From: Plakobranchus ocellatus
Lineage: Eukaryota; Mollusca; Gastropoda; Plakobranchidae
Length of the DNA: 20,910 nucleotides
Direction of reading: 5' to 3'
Assembly: GCA_019648995.1 (NCBI GenBank)
Contig: BLXT01005793.1
Span: forward strand, 906,519 to 927,428
Below the pieces are notes generated by a model. The model searched no databases. It was not told where the DNA came from and saw only the letters and a list, made by a program, of their open reading frames with translations. The position numbers and the translations under genes are program-made. Positions 1 to 9,360 of this stretch are shown one piece after another. How positions within the stretch are numbered: the first letter of the stretch is position 1; the number at the start of each line of letters is the position of its first letter.

Positions 1-80
1 TTTTTCTCACAATTCGACATTCTTTTAATTCGACATGTGTGGGTTGGTCCCATTGATGTCGAATTATCAGGTGTGCACTG
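1..80 (-). mobile_element. End of a pogo/Tigger-like DNA transposon, cut by the window edge
   Basis: Read on the minus strand from position 80, the sequence starts CAGTG and soon carries repeated TTCGACAT/ATGTCGAAT words (about 12-20, 30-37 and 56-64). It is bordered by TA at 81-82. Termini that start CAGT, contain short repeats of this type and sit at a TA target are typical of pogo/Tigger-class Tc1/mariner transposons, whose transposase binds the repeats. Only this end is present and no transposase coding is visible, so it could be a full element or a short non-autonomous one running left. The family assignment is inference from the terminal pattern. Confidence 0.55.
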
Positions 81-82
81 TA

Positions 83-426
83 TACCAAGCAACCAGTCAG
101 TCTAAAGCATTGTCCAGTGATACCAGCGAAGCCCATTTATTGATTTAATTTGCAGGAATATCTTTATTTACAGCAGTTTTATGTCCCCTAAAATAACACA
201 TTTTGTTATAGCATAACTGCAACTTTGGCCACCATCATAACCAACAGTTTTCGAGTCAGCTTGTTTTCATCAAACAAAATTTGGGCATTATGGTTTGGGC
301 CAAAAAAAATACAGAATCAAATCTTTTATTAAGAAAATTGACACTGTCTTTACTTTTTATTGATATTTTATCATTTCAACACTTATGACAAAGACTCAAC
401 TTTTTGTCACAGCCTTCATATACCAA
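83..426. other. Intergenic, AT-rich
   Basis: No gene, RNA or repeat could be supported here. The sequence is AT-rich with stops in all frames. Confidence 0.5.
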
Positions 427-464
427 CCTCCCCCCTCCCCCCTCTCTCTCTATCTCTTCCTCCC

Positions 465-512
<48 letters not shown>

Positions 513-537
513 CCTCTCCCTCCCCCTCCCTTTTTCC
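427..537. repeat. Polypyrimidine tract with a (TC)21 microsatellite core
   Basis: About 110 bases are almost purely C and T on the plus strand, with one A near 452. At the centre is an uninterrupted TC run at about 469-510, flanked by C-rich imperfect CT repeats on both sides. The Leu/Ser/Pro-rich and Arg/Glu-rich reading frames across it are products of the repeat, not genes. Mirror-symmetric polypurine/polypyrimidine tracts can form triplex (H-DNA) structures; no function is shown here. Confidence 0.95.
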
Positions 538-2107
538 CATTGCATGCATAAAATGTCCACCATTTCATAATGTTTGGGGAGGAGAGCAAGAAATGATAAA
601 CAGGCATACTTAGCTCATTTCTTTTAGGTGTATTTGACCGCTACAGTTTCTGTTAAACCCAAGTCTACCTCAGAGGTTTCAAAATTTTGTTTCTACTTTT
701 GTCAATGCATGATGTAGACATGCAATAAGACAGAAGGCACAATATTTATAAAATATTCATTATTTAATATTCATCGGTAAAGGAGATATTCAATCATGTC
801 ACACCGCTCAAAATGCTCTCATCACTCAAACTTTTTTCTTGTCTTTTCCATTTCACTAATTTCAAAATTCTTTTTACTCAGGATAATTGCAAAATGTTTC
901 TGGTCATGATGAGACATGAAGTCCAATGTTGCATCTACCTTAGTTTTCACAAGATTGAGTAGTGCAGTGAGGCTTTCAGACTTCCTCATTGAGAATTAAG
1001 TGTGCAGTTTTGGGGGGTTTTTTTGGAGCCAAAGTGCGGTGAAGGGTGAGTTTGTTTAACAAGAAATATTTTATAATGAAGAAAGGAGACAAAAAAAAAA
1101 AATAATTTTCCACCTCAATTCCTAGAATCCTGTTTTTATCAAAGCCTGGTGGATGCACGATTCACTAAATTTTCTAGAGTTTCTATCTTTAATTTTGTAA
1201 CATGGCTATGTGAAAGAAAAACTGCTTTTTTTTGGCAGGTGGTTAGAGATATTATAATAAAAATTAAAGATTTGAGAGAATTGCAATAACTGGTGGAATG
1301 TACGGGTAATGATTGTATACATGTACATGTATATCTTGGATGCCTTAAGAAAATGTAAAATAGAAAATGTATCCTCCTCTTGATCTATGTGTGGGTGCTT
1401 TTTTGTAAGGGAAACAAAAAACTCTGGCCATTCAATAAGTCATTACAGAATTTAATGACAAGACAGCAATGAAATGAATAAAGTGGAGTGGGCTATATTT
1501 ATAAATGCAGCTTAGTTTATTCTCTAGTATTGACCAGTATTGGGTGCAGGCCTAATTTAAAGTTATGACTTTTGACAAGTTTTCCTTAAAGAAAAATGGA
1601 TGTGATTGTGAAAATATTTTTCACAGAAAACAAAAATGCGTTTTTGTAAACATGAAAATCTTATTTCAGTTCACTTCAACAGATGCCATTTTATAGAAAA
1701 TCAAAAAGAAAATATTCAGAATTTTTTTTTTCTTCATAATCTTCTTGCAGAACACGAAACATTAAAGCAATTATCAGTAATATTTGCGATGAGATCTACT
1801 GGCTCTTCTGCAGAGATTTTACTGTAGAAATATGGGTTTTATGGAGCCTTAAGAAAATTTTATCATTGCTATGGGGCAAATGATGGACATCACAAATTCT
1901 ACACGTTATATTGGATGAGTCATGCTAAATAAGTACTTGTTCCTTTACAAATGATACACATAATAATTTTTATCCTGTTTTTTATGTGTTGGTTTATACT
2001 TTAATGGAAATTATATTATTTTTGAAGTGTGTCTCAATTTTTGTTGAATTGGCACACTCCTTAGTTTATCAACAGGCAGGAGTATGTGAAACTGTGTCAA
2101 TTAGAGG
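538..2107. other. Intergenic or upstream DNA of the DPH4-like gene
   Basis: No coding region is recognised. The open stretches at 976-1158 (minus) and 1636-1827 (plus) are short and AT-biased and show no motif. A perfect 18-bp palindrome of ATGTAC type lies at 1316-1333. If the splice site at 2178 is real, part of this stretch would be the first intron and an upstream exon or promoter of the DPH4-like gene, but none can be identified by eye. Confidence 0.4.
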
Positions 2108-2157
2108 CAAAAATCCTTTTATCTATAGCATATTTTAAAGGTTTAAACAAAAATCCT

Positions 2158-2178
2158 TTGTTTTCTCCTTGAATACAG
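2158..2178 (+). other. Possible 3' splice site before the DPH4-like ORF
   Basis: A pyrimidine-rich run (TTGTTTTCTCCTTG) is followed by AATACAG, ending in AG at 2177-2178, 37 bases before the ATG. This fits a 3' splice acceptor for an intron in the 5' untranslated region. The alternative is a transcription start somewhere upstream with no intron. There is no experimental support, only the match to the acceptor pattern. Confidence 0.4.
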
Positions 2179-2186
2179 GATCTCTT

Positions 2187-2273
2187 ATGTTGGAAAACTT
2201 TTCCCGTGTGGAAGAATGGAAAACCTATATGATGTTCTCCAGTGTGAGCACACAGCCTCCAGAGATGAGCTGA
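2187..2273 (+). other. Short upstream ORF overlapping the DPH4-like start
   Basis: An ATG at 2187 lies 29 bases before the main ATG and in another frame. It reads 28 codons and stops with TGA at 2271-2273, inside the main gene. Its context is weak (C at -3, T at +4), whereas the main ATG has A at -3 and G at +4. If the transcript includes it, leaky scanning would favour the main start. It is more likely a minor regulatory uORF, or chance, than a protein gene. Confidence 0.3.
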
Positions 2274-2806
2274 GGAGGGCCTACCTCAGACTTGCTAGGG
2301 TTCATCACCCAGACAAGATATCTCAGAGAGAAGTAGTTGAAAAAGCTTCAGTTTTGCCATCGTCAAAATTATCACTATCTAGCTTTGAATCAAAGTTAAG
2401 AGCTGAGCAGAAGTCTGCAGACTCTTTGAGCACAGAAATCGAATCATCTTCTCTTTCCTTCAGTGAATATGGATGTGCTTCCTATAATGATTCTGTAGGA
2501 AAAGACCATGCATCTGGCTGTAATTTTGTGAAAATTGACAAAGCTTGGAAAATCCTTGGGGATCCACAGCTACGAGCTGCATATGACATCAAATGGCATG
2601 ACCGATGCCTTGCTCAAGAATACCCCATACAGGACACTGTGCACTTCAAAGAATTTAGTTTTGATAGTGAAGAGGAAATGTTTATGTACCCATGCAGGTG
2701 TGGCAGTGACTTTGTCCTCACTGAATTTGAGAGTCAACTTTTTTATGACATTGTTTGTTGTGACACATGTTCATTTGCTGTAAAGGTTTGTTATGATGGG
2801 TCCTGA
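2216..2806 (+). CDS. DNAJC24: DPH4/DNAJC24-like J-domain protein for diphthamide synthesis
   Basis: The 196-residue product has the two domains of DPH4 in order. A J domain begins at residue 3 (NLYDVL), has the Hsp70-activating HPD triad at 31-33, and resumes helix III at about 104-124 (FVKIDKAWKILGDP...AAYD). A DPH-type (CSL) metal-binding domain follows at about 139-192, with likely ligands C160, C162, C182 and C185 in a CxC...CxxC pattern. In the known family, DPH4 is a cytosolic co-chaperone that stimulates Hsp70 and binds metal. It acts with DPH1, DPH2 and DPH3 in the first step of diphthamide formation on a histidine of elongation factor 2. The start was chosen for its good Kozak context (A at -3, G at +4) and because the J domain follows at once. 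The frame is uninterrupted, although vertebrate DNAJC24 has introns. A region of about 70 residues (35-103), rich in Ser and Glu, separates HPD from helix III, making the protein longer than the roughly 150-residue human form. An intronless retrocopy is possible, but no clear poly-A tail or decay is seen. Confidence 0.9.
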   Translation: MENLYDVLQCEHTASRDELRRAYLRLARVHHPDKISQREVVEKASVLPSSKLSLSSFESKLRAEQKSADSLSTEIESSSLSFSEYGCASYNDSVGKDHASGCNFVKIDKAWKILGDPQLRAAYDIKWHDRCLAQEYPIQDTVHFKEFSFDSEEEMFMYPCRCGSDFVLTEFESQLFYDIVCCDTCSFAVKVCYDGS

Positions 2807-2889
2807 TAAATGTATTTTTGTATGCTCCTGTAACAGATGAGGAAATGTGAACTATTCGTCAGTCCTTGTACTCTAAATCAACAACTATC

Positions 2890-2975
2890 AATAAATAGAT
2901 GGTCAGCAGATCAGAATATAACAAGGTCTGAGCAGATGAAGGATCAAAGTTATCACAAATATTCCTAGCAATAAA
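2890..2975 (+). terminator. Candidate polyadenylation signals after the DPH4-like gene
   Basis: AATAAA occurs at 2890-2895 and 2970-2975, 84 and 164 bases after the stop codon, and again at 3320-3325. Any could direct 3' end formation of the DPH4-like transcript. AATAAA is frequent by chance in DNA this AT-rich, so the choice between them cannot be made from sequence. Confidence 0.4.
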
Positions 2976-4276
2976 GGGGAGAGAAAGCTATGAGACTCGA
3001 CAGCTACTACATACATATACTGAAGTAATGTATGTTTAAAAAAAAAGAAAGAAAAACTTTCGTCTGTTTTCTCACTCTTATTTTTCCAGTGTTATATCTA
3101 AAAAAGGCTATGTATTTATTACAATCAAGATTGTCGAATATCTCACACTTCCCTGTCTCTCAATCATTAAAAAAAAGAGTCTGTGATATTGTTTATTGTC
3201 AAATCTTTTCAGCCTGTTGTCACGCAAAAGTTGTTAAGGACAGCAATTATTAAACCACTTGTGATTGTGTTGTGTATTGCTCTGTAGATATTTACTAACC
3301 AAATCACTTTCAATCGGTTAATAAAAGTGCTTGGTCTTTTCTTAAATCTGGACAGCCTAACCAGTTGCACCAACTTTTAGCTATCCACTCCCTTCATATT
3401 CTCCTTTTCTGAAATGTTCAATTATCAGTTAAATTCCCAAGAGTGACAAGCTCTTTGACTGAATAGAAGTAAGTTATATTGATAGGGTGCCAATGATAAT
3501 CAAAATAAATGTTGAATGTGGGGAACTGATTGCGATGGAAGTAGGTTTTAAGCGTGTATCTTATCTTTGGAATGGATACTAGCAAGTTTTCTCATTTCTT
3601 AAAATGCATGTATTATCCCACGGCGCCAGCTTAGTTGTGAGGCTCGTTGGGGCACTATGAAGCAGTGATCCCATGACCCTGTTCACTGGGCAGCACAGCA
3701 AAGGTATTTTAATCTAGGATTTTTAATGATAGTGTAATTGACATAAAACAATTTTCACAAAAATATGGGTGTTTTGGTCTTTAAATTGAGTTTGAAAATG
3801 GCAACAGTTAAAAGAAACATAAAGCTTCATTAGTTTAACATGCAATATTTAACTTTTGAAACAAAATGTTTTTAAAAGGAATTTTAATTATAAGGTCACA
3901 GTGATACAGAGACAGTAAATAATACAAAAACTTTAATAACTTTTATGAGAAATGGAGTCTAGTTTCGTACAAAGCAGAGGTATAAACAGAAAAGACTTCT
4001 ACCTTGTAAGGTATTGATCTTTAGATTGGCCCACCTTGCATTTTAGGATGAATCCAATTTAAAGTATTATGTTCATGATGTCTTTGCAAATTGTGTGGTA
4101 GGTAAGGTTATGAAAAATGCCTATGACCAAAGCAGACTATTATTTCAGCACAAGCTAAGAAAATAAAAACAATCATCTTAATCTTAGATGCAACAGATAA
4201 TTTGATCTATCAAAATATAAACAACTTTTCCTTTTTCAAAATTATTTTATCTCTTTCTTTAGAATCATTCTGTCTC
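2976..4276. other. Intergenic, no gene recognised
   Basis: AT-rich sequence with an A-rich run at about 3038-3055. The open stretch at 3032-3253 (plus) shows no family motif. Nothing else is supported up to the transposon relic. Confidence 0.45.
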
Positions 4277-4981
4277 TCGAATAAGTTTCTGTATGAAAGG
4301 TATGCAGAGGTGTTCTAAATTTTGATGTTTTGGAAGAACTTTTTCTGGGAAGTTTTTGCGATACAATGTCATGTAGTGTTCATTCACTTGTTCTATCTCT
4401 GTTAGTCTGTCAAAATGGATGGGATGAGTGTGCGAAATAAGTTGATGGATTGTAGAAAATGCGATGTTATTGCAGTCCAGTTTTGTTTTATGAGCAAATC
4501 TACCTTGATTAATTTGATGTGACTACTTTGAAAGTCAGTTGCATTGCTTTTGTAAGTTGATTGTGGAATGTGTTTTTGCCTGGTGTATCTGAGGATTACC
4601 TAGACATGAATTTGAAAGCTGAACACACACAGCACATTCACTATCACTCACAGTTTATCACATTTATTCCACATTTTATCTGTCTTGCTTTTTCTCATTT
4701 GCGCATTAGATAGGGCCTCAAGGCCTCCCTGCTTCTTAACATTGTTAATAACTTTGCTATATTTTATAGCACATAAATTTTGGAGGAATATAGTCATTGT
4801 CTCTTTTAACGGAAATGTTGAAAACCATGTGAATGTCAGCGGCAAAATCTGGATAGTGAAGTTTTTTTACGTTGCTTTTCCTTTCAGCCACTATCAAAAC
4901 TTGCTTACCACAAAGTCTGCACAGGTCATCCAATTTTTCAAAGTGGCTTTGCAAAGAATGTTCCACTTTTTCAAAATTCAG
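4277..4981 (-). pseudogene. Decayed RAG1-N-like mobile-element gene (N- and C-terminal parts joined)
   Basis: Reading down the minus strand from about 4981, the first frame has LDDLCRLCG (a CRxCG cysteine pair), then DFAADIHMVFNISVKRDND, then IPPKF at about 4770. This is the layout of the zinc-binding region in the N-terminal part of RAG1 (CRxCG ... D-I-x-x-VF-x-I-x-V-x-x-D ... I-x-P-x-x-FC). A frameshift near 4765 moves the match to a second frame (YSKVINNVKKQ ... MWNKCDK), and another near 4655 to a third (SECAVCVQLS, a CxxC pair). After a gap, a frame open from about 4518 to 4277 reads LTEIEQVNEHYMTLYRKNFP, then PKHQNLEH and IPFIQKL. This resembles the C-terminal YR..FP...PK.H.LE.H..PFI motif that I recall from invertebrate transposon proteins of this kind. 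RAG1-N-like genes have been reported in mollusc elements (N-RAG-TP of Aplysia). The middle of the protein is missing, and stops and shifts show it is dead. The cysteine-motif match is seen directly; the family link is from memory of family patterns. Confidence 0.6.
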
Positions 4982-6974
4982 TCAAGAACACCCAAACTGA
5001 ATCATCAAAAATGAAGCAATTTTTTTTTTTCGTAGCACGTAGAAGCTCGTAATATACACACTGAAAGCTAAAGAAAAAAAAAGAATCATATAAAATAAAC
5101 GAAACGTGAGCCATTTAAGCCCGTTTCATAAATATTATGCAAAACCATAAGCAAGGTAATGGCACAAACTGTTTTTGAAAACTCCGCAGAATTGCCTTGT
5201 TGCACAATATTATTTTTAGTTTTTTTTCCTGAACTTGAATAGTGAAGCTAGCCACTACTAACTGTTGTCCGGTCAAGGCTACTGAGGTGTTTTAGGTCTA
5301 CATGTATGTTTATAACTGCCAGGCTGAGCACTTTTCAGTTGTCAAGAATGGTTTTGCGGCCTAAAAATTTTTATTCACGCCTAAATTAAATGTACCATCA
5401 ATATGAAAAGGAAGTTGCTAGTTGATAACTTTCCAATTTTCAAAAAGTTCCCCTCCAAAGAACCTTTTATTGCTTTGCAGTCACACAGAAACACCATCTG
5501 ATGGTATAGTGGACTATTGACGACAGTTTTTGCTGCTGATCCAGTTCTGGCATTCAGTTTTCATTGAACTACCTTATGACATTACCTCCCTTCTGTTTCC
5601 ATATTTTCCTCTCGTCTTCACAAGAGATAAACTACTTACATAAATATAATAATAAATGCACTGCAGTTATTGTAGTTCATAATTAAACACTGTAATTTGT
5701 TTTTACTCATAGCATCACTGTTCTGTGCTATAACAATTTTATATCAACAAGAGACCATTTGTAAAACTTATGAGCATGTGACTGAAGACAATGTTGATAA
5801 TCATGTAGTCTAGATATGCATGAGTTATAAGTTATTGAATTATAATGAAACTTGCAATGTACGTTCAATTTTCTATTTCTACATAAAAGCTTTCTTTTAT
5901 TTCTTTCTATAAAAGCTGAATCTTTAGATTTACCAGTCATATCTGCTGGTGCTATTCCCTAATTGATATTTTTTCCAAAGATTTTCCTGCAATGGGTGGT
6001 CCTTGTATTCTGCCAGCTGACAATTATGTAAAGCTGGTGGCTCTTACAAGTCAATGAATTTAATTTTTTTGTAGGATTTATGACACATTTCATTGTTTTG
6101 TAAGATTGGTTTTAAAAATTGGAAATATGAAAATAAAATTACATGTACTACTGATAATGAGTCATATGGACTATTGGTCTTCTCACTGGGTATCTTGCCT
6201 TCAGCTTTTTGTTGCCTAGCAAACGTTTTCCTTTTTCATGTGTTTGTTATTGGCTTGTAACATTACTCAGTTTCACAGAGCAGCAAAATACAATACATAC
6301 ATCACACGTATCCTTCACGGATACAAGTACCAATATTCTGAAAGGTGGACCTATCAATCAAAATTATTTCCTCCCAACGCCTTTCTTGCTCTCTGATTTG
6401 CACAATTCAGTGTATTTACGTCATAATTCACAAATCATTTTATTTTTTTGCATGTGCCACGAGAGACGAATTTAATCTCCTCATAAGTCTTTTGTTGCTT
6501 GCAATAATGCTTATGTGTATCACTTTACCAATATGTATAAAAGATTGAAAATTGCTGCTGTTAAAATATGACGGGTTACGTCTCAGATAATTCACTACTA
6601 CAAAAGACACAAATAACAAAATTAAAATTACAGTCTTTTCAAATTTCCCGATATTCGATGTGTAAAAAATCATGGCATAGGACCATTTTTGAGGTTTAAC
6701 TATCATCATATTCGAACACTTCTGTATAACAGCTTTGCACTCGGAAAATTTCATCTAGGTAAATAAACCAAAAAACGCCCAAAATTTACGTCATAAAAAA
6801 TGGCCCACACATAATTAGCCAAATTAAGTCACTGACAAATTAGCTACAGTTACCAAGTTTGGACTGTCAGTAAATCCAATAGCATTGAGATTAGATCAAT
6901 ATATTTTATAACTGCTCAAAATGTAGCATACAGTGCCGCCAATTTTTTTTCTGCAGCTTAGAGGACTTGCAAAA
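4982..6974. other. Intergenic, no gene recognised
   Basis: AT-rich. Open stretches at 5728-5940 (minus), 6209-6475 (plus) and 6440-6754 (minus, 104 codons with a hydrophobic stretch) show no motif and have the residue bias expected of chance frames. No boundaries of the neighbouring transposon relic could be found. Confidence 0.45.
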
Positions 6975-6976
6975 CA

Positions 6977-7108
6977 AGGTGGCCAGGGGGGCTCTGTGAA
7001 TACGAATCCGCCCTGAGATTTGCAGGGACCCTTCTGTCGCGCGTTCGAGCCCTGCCTGAAAGCCTGAGATCATTTTGTTGTGGACAGGCAATAAACAAAA
7101 ACTAAACC
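6977..7108 (+). mobile_element. tRNA-derived SINE, copy 1 (internally deleted)
   Basis: Member of the SINE family whose reference copy is at 15630-15775. It shares ATCCGCCCTGAGATTTGCAG, GGGACCCTTCTGTCGCGCG and TTCGAGCCC (B-box-like), then CCTGAAAGCCTGAGATCA, TTGTTGTGGACAGGC and the A-rich tail ACAAAAACTAAA. The block of about 25-30 bases that other copies carry between the B box and CCTGAAAG (CGGCGCCCTGGCCTGACGG type) is missing. The A-box half is poorly preserved. Confidence 0.8.
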
Positions 7109-8086
7109 AAATCTTATAAAACAAAATACATGTGAATGACAAGTTTTAGATTTAGAAGGGGCCATAAGCAAAATATTTGTATTGAAAGAAATTTCAGCCC
7201 CAGCGACAGGCTTTTTTATGAGTATTTCTAACATGAAATCAACACATTCACATAATATGTAATGTTTCATTTTAATTGAAAATTCGCTATTATTTTTAGG
7301 CTATCGTATGTCTGTAACTTCTATTTTGTATCTAGAAGTTAGAATGCAGCACTTTGCGCTAAAAATTTGAATAATAATTTAGTACTTTTTAAAAATTGGA
7401 AATGCTGAAACCACATGCAATGAATAGATCGATACATAGCAAAGAAATAATTTAAAACCATACATTTCTTACCTTCCAAGTTCTCGCAAACTAGTTAACT
7501 GATGATATGATTTTACTTCTATTGACACTTTTTAAGAAACGAAATTCAAAACACAAAGTAAGACTACAACGCAACTGACGTATACAGGCTGTTCCCGGGT
7601 CAGTTGCTCTCCATAACAGATTACTTAATGAGGAGGATCAGAATTTTAGTATGTTTGAATGTTGCGGAAATGTCGTTTTTATTAACAGCACACTCAGAGA
7701 TTTCTCTAGATTTTAATAATGTGACTTTATTAGTTCATATTTACTATCCATTGAAGATGTAGTGTTTTTTTATATGATTACAAGTATTTTCTTTTTCATC
7801 CTTGCTACTTTAGATTTCTTTCTCTGGAAGTCTTAGCCTTTTCCAACGGTTTTTCACCAGTTTTTCTCGTTTGCACTTTCTCTCCGGACATGGCATGAAG
7901 GTACTTACGATTGCCAGACTTCTAGATTCTTTTTTTAAAAGAAAAACAACATTATACATGTATATTGTATTTGTCCTCTCAAATCTTTAAATGTTCCTTT
8001 TCATGTACTGCGAGTGACTTTTTGTTTAGTGTTTCAGACACTATTACAAGAAATTATCTCATCCAGAATGAAAGCTCTCCTGTCAG

Positions 8087-8087
<1 letters not shown>
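7109..8087. other. Intergenic, no gene recognised
   Basis: AT-rich, with short chance frames only. No repeat or RNA could be supported. Confidence 0.45.
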
Positions 8088-8166
<79 letters not shown>

Positions 8167-8178
8167 GTGTATATATTA
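8088..8178. repeat. Compound (TA)n-(AC)n microsatellite
   Basis: A TA run of about 33 units (about 8089-8155) passes into about six AC units (to 8166), then GTGTATATATTA. The AC followed by GTGTATATA makes the right edge self-complementary. Tyr/Ile-repeat reading frames across it are products of the repeat. Confidence 0.97.
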
Positions 8179-8535
8179 TTTTTTTTGCTTTGTGGCTGTC
8201 TTGCTTGTGTTTTTCTCGGAGACTAGAGGCCTTTTTGATGCAATGTGGAGGATTTTTCTTCTCTCCTATAGGTTCAATTTTGGAAACGCTGCTTTTTTTC
8301 GGTTGCGCTTCCACACATTGATCGTGGCGCGATGGTGAAAAGGAGCACGACGCCGCTTGGTCTTATCAATGTCTGAATTCCCAAGGAGGCGTTCTCTTAG
8401 TAAAATAATGTGATATTTTTTTAAGGGTTTTTTTCATTTTACATTACACACTTCAACGTTAAGGTTACATTTTATGTCATGCTCGTTTCCTTATTATGTT
8501 TCTATGGTAGATTATTCGTGTTAGTCATTTTTTTT
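8179..8535. other. Intergenic, T-rich
   Basis: No gene is recognised. A more GC-rich patch near 8320-8390 has no recognisable feature. Confidence 0.4.
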
Positions 8536-8569
8536 CTGATAAAGCCTCATGGCGAAACGTTTTTCCGTA
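8536..8569 (+). ncRNA. Hammerhead-ribozyme-like core (relic)
   Basis: The order is CTGATAA (8536-8542), A, stem II GCC/GGC (8544-8546 with 8551-8553, loop TCAT), GAAA (8554-8557), then a minimal stem III in which A557, C558 and G559 pair with C566, G567 and T568 around a six-base loop. GTA (8567-8569) sits at the cleavage-triplet position. This is the arrangement of a type I hammerhead with a short stem III, as found in Penelope-like and other animal retroelements. Against activity: the consensus is CTGANGA, so the catalytic G8 is A here; there is an extra A before stem II; and I see no complementary arms for stem I. Confidence 0.4.
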
Positions 8570-9360
8570 TACTCTGTGTTGTTTCATTTGTTTATATACG
8601 TTTAAGTTGGTGGTTGTTTTCTTTTAAAATAATGCGGGGATAGGTACATGTATTAAGAATACGCACGTGACGGAATCTGGGATCACATTACCATTCACAC
8701 CACCTTCCAAAAAGTCAGCAAGTTGACAAACCAGCACAGTTTTACTTTTTACAGGATTTTCTCTAAAAATCGACGAGATCTGTCTTTGTGAGAAGTGGCA
8801 ACAGAGTTTAAGAACAAGTCAACCGATGGAGCAGGCGTAAAAAAAAAAAGTTGTAAAGATATCATCATCTAGCTTGGCTCCACTCCTATAGAACAGTATT
8901 CATTGCTTTTACATAAGGTGGGAAAGAGCTATATGGACAGTCATTATTTATTAGTGTCCAATACGATGATGACATGAGTGCACAACAAAGGCAGCAACAG
9001 CAGTTAGAACAGATAATTGGAACAAGGGATCTATCGTGCAAATAATCAAGGATCCTCTTTGATTTTAAATTCTCACTTGTTATTCTGTTCCTTAGAAAAT
9101 CTATCATATGCTGGTGATGAAAAACGACAACCTCAGCATTTTAAAAAATGATAATAAAACGATTCCCTCTATGGCTCTTAAATCTAAATGGCACATAAGC
9201 ATCTCACAGCGTACAAGCCAAATAGTCAAAATCCCGACTTTTCATCGCCTCACACCAAGCAAGAAATAAACATTAAAAATAAGAAATAGGTACTCATATC
9301 CTTCGCCAGGGTCTCTTTTTCCTGCCATGTTTTTCATTAAAATTAATATCTTCATTCATG
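8570..9360. other. Unassigned DNA downstream of the transposon-like fragment
   Basis: No gene is supported. The 73-codon minus-strand frame at 8886-9107 (HMIDFLRNRITSENLKSKRI region) lies just past the decayed coding fragment at 9361-9898 and could be its continuation, but I see no motif to show this. Confidence 0.3.

Noticed and set aside
385..613. Overlapping frames rich in Leu/Ser/Pro or Arg/Glu
   Set aside because: They translate the CT microsatellite and exist only because it has no stops.
3617..3700. GC-richer patch with GGCGCCAGCTTAG and GAGGCTCGTTGG, slightly like the SINE middle
   Set aside because: The match covers only a few words, with no B box, tail or head, so it is too weak to call a copy.
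4685..5014. 109-codon plus-strand frame
   Set aside because: It is the antisense shadow of the RAG1-N-like relic, which gives a recognisable motif on the other strand.
6440..6754. 104-codon minus-strand frame with a hydrophobic stretch
   Set aside because: No family motif and a composition expected of chance in AT-rich DNA; a membrane protein cannot be claimed.
7965..8321. Frames with long Tyr-Ile repeats on both strands
   Set aside because: They translate the TA/AC microsatellite.
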